Source: Cephalothrix simula
Lineage: Eukaryota > Nemertea > Palaeonemertea > Archinemertea > Cephalotrichidae
Assembly (NCBI GenBank): GCA_035591015.1
Contig: JAXIUW010076672.1
Location: 1 to 14,223, forward strand
Length of the DNA stretch: 14,223 nt
Direction of reading: 5' to 3'
Below are positions 1-7,702 of the stretch, in pieces. The translations under genes and the position numbers were made by a program. Below the pieces are notes generated by a model that worked only from the letters and a program-made list of their open reading frames with translations, had not been told where the DNA came from and ran no database searches. Position 1 is the first letter of the stretch, and each line of letters starts with the position of its first letter.

Positions 1-154
1 CCAAACGCACAATGTCATCATTGCAGCCTCTTACAACGGAAACAAGCATTAACATAAGAATGAGTCCGCCCCCATACATGGGGTGTATAGTAGCGCAAGC
101 CTTCCGACTCGTGTTGTGTATGCACCTGTGTCACTTATGTTTGGGGTGTACTTG
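1..154 (-). other. 3' non-coding region downstream of env
   Basis: This is the sequence after the env stop. It contains a short hairpin (CCCCA at 70-74, TACA loop, TGGGG at 79-83). The only purine-rich run that might be a polypurine tract is GGGGGCGGA, read on the minus strand at 73-65, but no convincing LTR start (TG) follows it directly. None of this sequence recurs at the right side of the window, so it is probably not yet LTR, or the matching LTR is not in the window. Confidence 0.5.
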
Positions 155-3034
155 TTAAGCATAGTGTTGGTTTTCTTGCAGTAGGGGGTACATTGTTTGC
201 TGAAAGGGGTCCTGCACTACAGCCCTTCTGGCTGTTTGTCTCTTTGGGGCCGTCGGGGTTTTTTCTCTTAGGATCCCTCGTAGTGCGTTGCTTATTTGTA
301 CTGGTGCCGTTACTGGAGACATCGGCGGTACGGGTACGCTGGGCAGCGGGGGTGGTGTGGGTGGTGGTGGTGGTGGTGGTGGCGGCAGGAAGCTTGGGGG
401 CCTTGATGCTTCCTGTTGTGGTGCCGCTGAGGGCGTTGTGGGCCGGAGTTTTTCGAGCTTGGTCTGGATCATCACTCCATTGTGTAGTAGTAGGATGGAC
501 ATGTGGAATTCTTGCTTAGTTATGAGTTCGATCTGTTTCGCCTGTGATCTGGAAATATTGATCACGATTGGGAGCATGACGGGTTGGTCATCTACCCTGA
601 GTGTTCCGTGGTCCCTTGGCCAGGTCAGGTAGACTTGTGAGCTAAATAAGGCTACGTGGGTTGTTACTGTGGTTGGAGTTTTTGCTAGCGATGTGTCGAT
701 GCTTTCGGCGCATATGGGAAGGTTCAGCATGGGGACCTTAACGCATCTTTTGTCTGACCAAAATGACACTAGTATTGTTGTGGCAGTGCAGGTGGGGGTA
801 TGGCAGTGTCTGCAGCACTTTGTGATGGCAGTTATCAGATACCGAATAAGGATTGCGAGGTGGATGATGCAGAGGGTGGACAGTAAGATTCGATCGATCG
901 TCAGTTCGTTTTCGACTTCTTTCCACCATAGGTTGATAGGGTCTATGAACGACTGGAGTGCCTCTGATTTCTGGAGGGCCGTCGTTTGGGGTGGAACCGT
1001 GGCCGAAAAAATTTCTGGTGCCTGTGCTATGGTGGCTACAGCAACTGGTATTCCTTTCTTTAGGCCGATGACACCGCATAAAAGTAATACAATGCATACG
1101 GAGTTGACGATGCTGAGCACCAATGCTATGGTGGCTGCTCCTGGTACGAAGAAGTCAAGCACCTTGTCAAAGAGACTTGGGACATCCAGATTTTCTATGA
1201 AGTCGGAAAGTTGTTCCCCGAAATCACCGAGATCTCCTAAGAAGTCAAAAGTTTTGTTTGTTTTGACGAACGTTTTGGATATCTCCAACAGTTTGTCTGT
1301 CTTCGTGGCATATAGGGTCGACTGTGCATTGGAGGCTTTGATCATTTTTTTAAAATCTGCTGAATATGCACGTTCCGCTTCTGCTGACTCATCCCAATCG
1401 CTGTAGTATAGACTGAGGTCCGGTAATTTTGGTATGACTGTGCTGTTGCGATTGTCGACAAATCCACTGAACATGCTGAAATCAATGTCATTGAAGACGG
1501 TTCGAAGTGCGGCAAGGTTCTCGGCGGGGACGAATGTGGGTCGAATCTTTGTGTTTCTCTTGGTTTTAATGCAGTTGTTTAGGCGTGGTGGAATGTAGAA
1601 GGTGTCTGCTTTTAGAGCACAGGCGCATGGTATGCTGATAATGCAGAACATGCAGCCCTTAACAGCTATATTGTCGCTGTTACGTCCTTTGCACTGTAAC
1701 ACCCAGTTGTGGTATTGGCTACTTGCTAAAAATCGACCGGGCGCAACTTCGATGGCTCCTTCTAGCAACCCCGCTGGTTGGTACCTGATTTCGCATTTGT
1801 CCATTATTTCAATTGATGAATCGAAAAACAGGGCCGCAGCACAAGTAAGGGTTGAGCGTTTTCTCATCGATGCAACTGTCCGACATACCTTAAAATCGCC
1901 TCCCGTGCATGTGGAAAATGTTCTATGGTCCATCTCTGTATAATAGTCTGTGTCCGTCGTCAGCCCGAAGTAGGGTGGCAGGCCGGTGATCATTGTGGCG
2001 TTCTTGTCGTTTGGTGACAAGGGGACTGGTAGACTCAGGATGGAGTATAGGTCATAATGTGAGGCTTCACTTTTTAAAGGGATTTTAACAGTTATATAGA
2101 GGTAATTGTATCCCCTGGTGTACACAATGTTGCGTGATTGATAATAGTGACCAACATTTTTATATTGTATTGTGAAATGTGGGTATTCTTTTCTGAGCAT
2201 CTGTTCGACTCTTTGTAAGACTGGTTTTAATGTTGCTGGGGGAACAAGAGGGGTGGGCAAGTACCCATCCAGAAGTGTTCTGGTGGCGTCAACCCATTTG
2301 TCGACTATGCGATCGATGACTTCCAGGGTTTCCTGGTGTATGACGTAATTGCGGATGAAATTGCCCATCGTATGTAACGTAGCGTTGGTTGTGTCTATCC
2401 AGTATGATAACGAATCATATAGTCCAGAGATAGCTCCCTTGTTGTTGTTTATCATATTAAAAGCATTTGAGATACGTTCGTCGGTAGTTTCCATGAAGGA
2501 GGTCATTTGTTTACCCACTCTATGTAGTTCAGTTTTTGTGGCGTTTATCATCTTTTCCATATTCCGGACAGCAGCAAACAGTCGATCAACGTCGGCCTGA
2601 GTAGCAGTGCCGTAGAGTGCATTGTGCAAGTCACCTATGAAAGGTAGCCAGGCCCGTTTACGTCGGCGAGTGAGGGTTTGGGCGTCGTCCTCATGTGGAA
2701 TGATTTCCTTGATGAGCTTGATTTGTTTCCTAATTCTGTGAATGGCCATTTTCCGTTGGTTGATTAAGGCTGAGCCGGCCCGGCGGAACAACATACATAA
2801 GATACCCGCGCAGTATGGAAATTCTGTCTTGCGATTTTCGGCCTCTACTATAGGCAACTCTATTTTAAATATGTGGAACCATTCTGAATGTCCATTATCA
2901 ACGCTGGCGATGCGCTGAAAGACCACGCCCCATCGCTCTCGTTGGACGACGGTGTCAATTGTGGCTGCGAGGTCTTTGGGTCCTAATGATGATGTCATCG
3001 GCGTAGAAAATCCTAACAGGAGGAGAATCAGCAT
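155..3034 (-). CDS. env: Envelope fusion glycoprotein, baculovirus F / errantivirus type, with extended C-terminal tail
   Basis: A 959-aa class I-like fusion protein, inferred to act at the virion or cell surface. Visible parts: a hydrophobic signal peptide (about 1-16); a polybasic furin-type cleavage site RRRKR at 123-127; directly after it a fusion-peptide-like segment (128-150) with the LYGTATQADVD type of sequence typical of insect errantivirus and baculovirus F proteins; heptad-like helical sequence to about 255; N-glycosylation sequons near N164, N217, N345 and N593; a cysteine-rich ectodomain (about 376-488); and a membrane anchor at about 632-657. Unusually, a second hydrophobic segment (715-737), a Cys-rich stretch and about 220 further residues follow, including a proline tract near 879-904. 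The ATG has a favourable context (G at -3), lies 34 nt past the pol stop and 12 nt past a strong splice acceptor. It is in the same frame as pol. No breaks are seen. The assignment is by motif; receptor and infectivity cannot be judged. Confidence 0.88.
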   Translation of the reverse strand: MLILLLLGFSTPMTSSLGPKDLAATIDTVVQRERWGVVFQRIASVDNGHSEWFHIFKIELPIVEAENRKTEFPYCAGILCMLFRRAGSALINQRKMAIHRIRKQIKLIKEIIPHEDDAQTLTRRRKRAWLPFIGDLHNALYGTATQADVDRLFAAVRNMEKMINATKTELHRVGKQMTSFMETTDERISNAFNMINNNKGAISGLYDSLSYWIDTTNATLHTMGNFIRNYVIHQETLEVIDRIVDKWVDATRTLLDGYLPTPLVPPATLKPVLQRVEQMLRKEYPHFTIQYKNVGHYYQSRNIVYTRGYNYLYITVKIPLKSEASHYDLYSILSLPVPLSPNDKNATMITGLPPYFGLTTDTDYYTEMDHRTFSTCTGGDFKVCRTVASMRKRSTLTCAAALFFDSSIEIMDKCEIRYQPAGLLEGAIEVAPGRFLASSQYHNWVLQCKGRNSDNIAVKGCMFCIISIPCACALKADTFYIPPRLNNCIKTKRNTKIRPTFVPAENLAALRTVFNDIDFSMFSGFVDNRNSTVIPKLPDLSLYYSDWDESAEAERAYSADFKKMIKASNAQSTLYATKTDKLLEISKTFVKTNKTFDFLGDLGDFGEQLSDFIENLDVPSLFDKVLDFFVPGAATIALVLSIVNSVCIVLLLCGVIGLKKGIPVAVATIAQAPEIFSATVPPQTTALQKSEALQSFIDPINLWWKEVENELTIDRILLSTLCIIHLAILIRYLITAITKCCRHCHTPTCTATTILVSFWSDKRCVKVPMLNLPICAESIDTSLAKTPTTVTTHVALFSSQVYLTWPRDHGTLRVDDQPVMLPIVINISRSQAKQIELITKQEFHMSILLLHNGVMIQTKLEKLRPTTPSAAPQQEASRPPSFLPPPPPPPPPTPPPLPSVPVPPMSPVTAPVQISNALRGILREKTPTAPKRQTARRAVVQDPFQQTMYPLLQENQHYA

Positions 3035-3046
3035 GGCTGACCAGTT

Positions 3047-3072
3047 CTGAAAAGATGGGAGAAGCTGTTAGT
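3047..3072 (-). promoter_or_regulatory. Putative 3' splice acceptor (with branch site) for env mRNA
   Basis: On the minus strand, ACTAAC (3072-3067, an excellent branch-site match) is followed by the pyrimidine-rich CTTCTCCCATCTTTTCAG, ending at 3047. The exon would start at 3046, 12 nt before the env ATG. The branch site overlaps the pol stop codon TAA (3070-3068). Spliced env mRNA is the rule in errantiviruses and retroviruses, so this is well supported though not proven. Confidence 0.75.
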
Positions 3073-6000
3073 TTATGTTGTCCCAATAGTCGGTTATCAA
3101 GTTTTTGTCAAGTATGTTGCGCGAGGGTACCCAGGTTGGCGTATCTGTAGGGTCCTCCCATTGCACTAGGAATTCGATCGTTTTTCTGCCCTTGATTCTT
3201 CTATAGCGATGTTGTAAGAGTCTATCGACTGTATAGACATCCCCTAAGCCATCCCTGGAGTTTGGGGCATTTGGTTGTTCTGGGGTTGTAACGTCCTTGT
3301 GGCGGGATGGTGGTGTAGGCGGGCGGCGGTATCTTCCATCGTGAACGTTGGGTAATGAGAAGTTATCTGGGGCCGCTGGTGGTGTTGTCTGCTTTTCCTG
3401 GTGAAGGTCTAAGTTTTCTTGTCCGGTCTGTGTCCTGTTTGGTTCTTGATACTGTCGCTTCCGTTTTGATACTGGTGGCGAGCAGGGCTGGACCAGTGTG
3501 GGATCTGGCTGGCGGTGGTCAGCTCTTTTATTGCTGGAGGCTTTCTGGGGGGTGTCAAGAGCCCCTTCTTGTGGTGGGTTTAACTGTTGTGTTTCGTTGG
3601 TTTGGTCTGGGCGATGCCCCGGGAGGGGCTGATTCATCTCTGGATTTAAAATTTCAAAGTTGTCCTGTGGTATGTCGGATTCCAACAATGGTGGTGCGTC
3701 ATCTGGGACATACACTGGAGGTTCCGTTGGCCTAACGTCTGTGCTGATCTTTAGTTTCATTCTGTTGGCATGTACTACCGTTTCCACTGGTTTGTTAGAC
3801 AGGGACCGCAGGCGGAAGTTGACCGGACTAGTCTTTTCTACGATGTAGAAAGGTCCGGCGTATGGAAAGAGCAGCTTTTTACTAAGACCCACTTTGGTTG
3901 TAGGTGTATAGACATAGACAGTGTCCCCAATCTTGAACGGTGGTGTTTTGGCATATTCGTCGTATCGTTTCTTCATAATGGCTTGTGCCCGTTTGATGTT
4001 GCCGCGGGCTGTGGCCTGAAAGATTTCCAGCTTCTTGACAGTCTCTGCTAGGTAGGCTTCGGGATTGGCTGGGAGTTGAAGTGGCTGTTTTGAAACGACG
4101 TCAATAGGCAATCTTGGGAGTCTACCATACAGTGTTAAAAACGGAGGTAGTCCAGTGGCATCCGCTGGTGCGGTACAGTGGGCGAACAGTGTTGCTCGAA
4201 GGTGCTCGTCCCAATCTTCTTGGTTAGCATTAGCATAAAGGGACAGGCCTTGTACGACGAATTGGTTCTGTCTTTCGCATAGGCCATTGGCCATTTGGTG
4301 GTATGCTGTGACGAATGATAGTTGAATGCCAACTAGAGATGACACTTGCTTCAGGAGCTGGGAGCGGAAGTTAGAGCCTCTGTCTGTTATGATCTTGGAG
4401 GGTGTGCCATGGCGGGTTATGACCTCATCAAAAAGTACTTTGGCGACTGTAACTGCTGTAATATTTTCGACAGCTGCGCCTGTGACGTATCTAGTTAGGT
4501 AGTCTACGAACAGGATGATGTATTTGTTGTTATTTTTGGTAACTTTGAAAGGCCCGAGGGCGTCCATTGCGATTTGATCAAATGCAGTTGTTGCCTCTAC
4601 TGGTACTGGGATGAGTGGTGCCGGGTGCCTGTTATGGATTATTTTCCTGCGCCCACAAGCGTCACAGCTTGCTATCCATCTTTTGAGATCCGCAAACATG
4701 CTTGCCCAAAAGTACCGTGCCACGAGTATACCATAACTGCGTGTGATGCCGTTGTGTGCACCTAGGGGTGTGTCATGGATTGCGTAAAGGACTGTGGACC
4801 GCAGGGCTTTTGGTACGCAGAGGCAGTGGTGAAATGATTTGTCGGCTGTTTTGTCGGGTCGGAGGAAAAATAGCAGTCCATTTTCATCCACGTAGTAGTC
4901 AGTGGAGGTTAAGATTAGGTGGCGAGCTTGCTTATCATTGGCTGGCAAGATTGATGAGGTGAGGTAATCGAAGATTGGCCTTAGCTTAACGTCCTCTTGC
5001 TGTAGGGATTTGATGTAGCCATCGTCTTGGAGTACCGACATGTCAGGTGTGGGGTCCCGCTGTAGGTCGCTGGGACCGTCGTTTGGATTGTTGTCGGGGT
5101 CATGTTCATCCTGGATGCCTGGTGAGCTGTGCGGGTTAGCTGGGAGGGCAGTAGCTGCTGCGTGGTGGGTATCGCCTTCCTTGTTTTCATATGAGGAAGA
5201 GCTTATTGCTAGGATCTGTATGTTGGGGTATGGTATTCTGCTGAGTCCGTCGCAGTTTCCATGGGATTTGCCACTTCGATGCATCACTTCAAGGTCGTAT
5301 GCTGCAACGTATATGGCCCATCTGGCTAATCTGTTGTTGACATAATCATGGGGTTTGATGTTCTTCAACCCTCGCAAGGCCATGTGGTCCGTGTATACTT
5401 GGATCTTCTGGCCGTACACGTAGGTATGGAAATGTTTTAGACTTGAGACGAGGGCTAGCATCTCGAGTTCGCTGATGGTGAGATTACGTTCGGGTGGTGT
5501 GATGGCGCGTGCGCCATAAGCGATGACTCGTTCCTTGCCGTCTTGATTCTGGGATAGGACGTAGCCGAGCCCTGATGTTGATGCATCGGTGTAAATGATG
5601 AAAGGAAGGTTGAAATCTGGGAAAGCTAGGATCGGTGGTGATATTAAGGCTTCTTTGAGAAGTTGGGCAGCTTCTTCACACTCCTCGTTCCAGTCGAATT
5701 TCTCGTTTTTGCGCAGAAGCTTTGTCATAGGTGCTGCTATCTTGCTGTAGTTTTTGATGAACCTTCTGTAATAGGATGTTAATCCCAGAAAGCCTCTCAG
5801 TTGTTTTAGGTTTTTCGGCTGTGGGAAATTCTTTACTGCACTGACCTTATCAGGGTCAGGGTTCAGGCCATCCTTTGTTAGGATGTGTCCTAAGCATTTC
5901 AATTTTTCCTCTCCAAAGTGGCACTTTGTCGATTTAAGTTTCAGGTTGACTTCTCTGAGTCGTTGGAAGACCATTCTGAGGTGTTTGAGGTGATCATCCC

Positions 6001-7696
6001 ATGTCCTGCTGTAGACCGTTAGGTCATCCAAATAGACTTGCATGAACTCGTTGATAAACTCCTTAAAAATCTTAGTCATGCCTTTATGGAAAGCTGATGG
6101 TGCAGTCAGGATGCCAAATGGCATTACCAGGAATTGGTATTGGTTGTTTTCAGTAACAAAAGCTGTACAGTCGCTTGCTCGGGGGGTAAGTTGTATTTGC
6201 CAGAATCCGCTGTGGAGATCAAGTAAGCTGAAAAATTGGGGTCTCCTGTTACCGATTGTATTTAAGAGATCCGGTATCCGGGGCAGAGGGTTGAGGAGTT
6301 TACCACCCTTGATCTTAGCATTAACCGCTCGGTAATCTACACAGAACCTCCATTCCCCGTTGCTCTTGCGGGTCATGACAATGGGGGAGCTCCATCTGCT
6401 AGTCGTGCTCTCAATGATTATACCTCTGTCTAGCATTGACTTTACTTGCTTGTCAATTTCTTTTGCGATCTCTGGGCTTGTCCGGTATGGCCTTTGTTGT
6501 ACTGGGTCCGCGTCCCCTACATCGATGTCATGGATGATTGCACTCGTTCTTGTGAGTTCTTCTGGTGTGTTTGCAAACACGTCACGGTATTCGCGGAGTA
6601 GTTCTTCCAGCTGATCTTTTTGCGTGTCAGTCAGGGAGCTCTTGCTTAGATCAACCTGGGGCCTATCTTCTGTCATTGAGACGGCTCCGATGGAGGTACC
6701 GTGAGGTTGAGATGGGGTTGGTATTGCTTCGATTAGTTCGTCTTGTGTAACTGGCCACAAGGTGGCAACAGTTGTGTTTTTACGGAGCCACATATCGCGA
6801 GTACTAGAGTTCTGGACAATCACTGGGACTGAGTTATTGGCAGTTTTCACTAAGAGCGAGGTGCTGGAGTAGTCCGGATCGTTTATAGCGTTTAGAACGG
6901 GTTCCAAGAAGCCTGTGGTGTCTTCTGGTAGCATTCGCGATACTCGTGCGTGGAAGTGCAGTTGTGTGCGAGCTGGCACCTTGAGGTTTTGTCTAACTGT
7001 AATGGGCACGCAGTGTCGTGGTGCCCAGCTGCCTATTGGGTGTTGTAGTGTTGATTGACCAATTGTGAAGTGGCGGTTAGGGAAATCGATGTGAACATCG
7101 TATTCTGATAGAAATGGTAATCCCAAAATGACATCATATACAGCATGCGGGAGAACCAAGACGTTGGTGGTGAATTGCTGGTCAGCAATTTTGAATTCCA
7201 GAGTAGTTTCCCCTATGATTCTGCTTCGATTCCCCCCGACACCAGTCGCTGTTAGGGTTGAAGGTCGCAGTGTCTGTGTACTGGCTATTTTGCATGTTTT
7301 ATACAGGTCTTTTGAGATTATGTTGACGGATGCACCTGAATCGAGTAATGCCATTACCGTGTCAGTTCCTACTGTGATCTTTGTCACACTTTCCCAAAAT
7401 GGGTGATCCTTTTCTGGTTTAGCCGCTGAAACTAGGTTTTCGGGTGGTGGGGGGTTTGCGTGTGGTGAAACGTCTTCTGTTAGGGGGAAGGCTGTTTGTT
7501 GGAGTGCTCTCAGGAATTGTATGATGACGTCGATTCCGACCGATAATGTTATCCGAGTAACTGCAATTATGACGTTGAGGACGATAAGTAGAGTTGGTGT
7601 GATGGTCGGGGATACTTGAACTGGTATGATAGGGATGCTTGGCCGTTGTCTACTAGGCGGTTCCCTTTCGGCCGTGGGAGGGGAACCGCTTTCTAG
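3068..7696 (-). CDS. pol: Pol polyprotein: protease, reverse transcriptase, RNase H, integrase, chromodomain (-1 frame to gag)
   Basis: Residues are counted from the first codon after the proposed frameshift at 7696 (1542 aa). The frame stays open back to 7798, overlapping gag by about 105 nt, and has no clear start of its own, so expression as Gag-Pol is expected. A retropepsin (DSGA, D119; ILG 190-192) comes first. RT follows with D493 and YLDD at 555-558, then RNase H with D704, E743, D770 and D816. Integrase has an HHCC finger (H974, H981, C1011, C1014), catalytic D1045, D1105 and E1141 with D-35-E spacing, and a GPF module at 1281-1283. A Pro/Gln-rich linker then leads to a C-terminal chromodomain (1486-1539). 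All catalytic residues are present. A hydrophobic segment in the N-terminal linker is odd. The family is Ty3/gypsy; copying and integrating the element is its role by homology. Confidence 0.97.
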   Translation of the reverse strand, partial: LESGSPPTAEREPPSRQRPSIPIIPVQVSPTITPTLLIVLNVIIAVTRITLSVGIDVIIQFLRALQQTAFPLTEDVSPHANPPPPENLVSAAKPEKDHPFWESVTKITVGTDTVMALLDSGASVNIISKDLYKTCKIASTQTLRPSTLTATGVGGNRSRIIGETTLEFKIADQQFTTNVLVLPHAVYDVILGLPFLSEYDVHIDFPNRHFTIGQSTLQHPIGSWAPRHCVPITVRQNLKVPARTQLHFHARVSRMLPEDTTGFLEPVLNAINDPDYSSTSLLVKTANNSVPVIVQNSSTRDMWLRKNTTVATLWPVTQDELIEAIPTPSQPHGTSIGAVSMTEDRPQVDLSKSSLTDTQKDQLEELLREYRDVFANTPEELTRTSAIIHDIDVGDADPVQQRPYRTSPEIAKEIDKQVKSMLDRGIIIESTTSRWSSPIVMTRKSNGEWRFCVDYRAVNAKIKGGKLLNPLPRIPDLLNTIGNRRPQFFSLLDLHSGFWQIQLTPRASDCTAFVTENNQYQFLVMPFGILTAPSAFHKGMTKIFKEFINEFMQVYLDDLTVYSRTWDDHLKHLRMVFQRLREVNLKLKSTKCHFGEEKLKCLGHILTKDGLNPDPDKVSAVKNFPQPKNLKQLRGFLGLTSYYRRFIKNYSKIAAPMTKLLRKNEKFDWNEECEEAAQLLKEALISPPILAFPDFNLPFIIYTDASTSGLGYVLSQNQDGKERVIAYGARAITPPERNLTISELEMLALVSSLKHFHTYVYGQKIQVYTDHMALRGLKNIKPHDYVNNRLARWAIYVAAYDLEVMHRSGKSHGNCDGLSRIPYPNIQILAISSSSYENKEGDTHHAAATALPANPHSSPGIQDEHDPDNNPNDGPSDLQRDPTPDMSVLQDDGYIKSLQQEDVKLRPIFDYLTSSILPANDKQARHLILTSTDYYVDENGLLFFLRPDKTADKSFHHCLCVPKALRSTVLYAIHDTPLGAHNGITRSYGILVARYFWASMFADLKRWIASCDACGRRKIIHNRHPAPLIPVPVEATTAFDQIAMDALGPFKVTKNNNKYIILFVDYLTRYVTGAAVENITAVTVAKVLFDEVITRHGTPSKIITDRGSNFRSQLLKQVSSLVGIQLSFVTAYHQMANGLCERQNQFVVQGLSLYANANQEDWDEHLRATLFAHCTAPADATGLPPFLTLYGRLPRLPIDVVSKQPLQLPANPEAYLAETVKKLEIFQATARGNIKRAQAIMKKRYDEYAKTPPFKIGDTVYVYTPTTKVGLSKKLLFPYAGPFYIVEKTSPVNFRLRSLSNKPVETVVHANRMKLKISTDVRPTEPPVYVPDDAPPLLESDIPQDNFEILNPEMNQPLPGHRPDQTNETQQLNPPQEGALDTPQKASSNKRADHRQPDPTLVQPCSPPVSKRKRQYQEPNRTQTGQENLDLHQEKQTTPPAAPDNFSLPNVHDGRYRRPPTPPSRHKDVTTPEQPNAPNSRDGLGDVYTVDRLLQHRYRRIKGRKTIEFLVQWEDPTDTPTWVPSRNILDKNLITDYWDNIN
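3080..3241 (-). other. Chromodomain at the integrase C-terminus
   Basis: The last ~54 residues of Pol match the chromodomain pattern: VYTVDRLL, then EFLVQWED, then TWVPSRNILD and a closing helix. In chromoviruses such a tail steers integration toward particular chromatin marks. Of the three aromatic cage positions, the first (Y1488) and second (W1513) are present, but the third is proline (P1516). Histone-methyl-lysine binding may therefore be altered. It is separated from the GPF module by a long disordered Pro/Gln-rich linker. Confidence 0.85.
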
Positions 7697-7702
7697 TTTT
7701 CC
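7641..7702 (-). promoter_or_regulatory. Programmed -1 ribosomal frameshift signal joining gag and pol
   Basis: The last two gag codons form the heptamer G GAA AAC (7702-7696), immediately before the gag stop TAG (7695-7693). After a 6-nt spacer there is a perfect 9-bp stem, GCGGTTCCC (7689-7681) with GGGAACCGC (7665-7657), enclosing a 15-nt loop. GGCCG in the loop (7673-7669) can pair with CGGCC downstream (7645-7641), giving a possible H-type pseudoknot. Pol lies in exactly the -1 frame. The heptamer is a relaxed form of the X XXY YYZ rule (GGA rather than three identical bases), so efficiency is uncertain. Confidence 0.8.

Noticed and set aside
65-74. Polypurine tract GGGGGCGGA (minus strand)
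   Set aside because: Short, with no LTR-like TG start directly after it and no matching LTR end on the right; kept only as a weak possibility.
193-632. Plus-strand open frames rich in Gly and Val
   Set aside because: They arise from the antisense of the env proline tract and C-terminal tail; low complexity.
669-1406. Plus-strand open frame of 245 codons opposite env
   Set aside because: Antisense shadow of env with no recognisable domain; env coding evidence on the other strand is strong.
6228-6234. TTTTCAG acceptor-like site inside pol (minus strand)
   Set aside because: It lies within conserved RT coding sequence and precedes no ORF start.
7385-7387. Start of pol at 7387
   Set aside because: The codon is GTG, and the frame is open much further back to 7798; the frameshift entry at 7696 is better supported.
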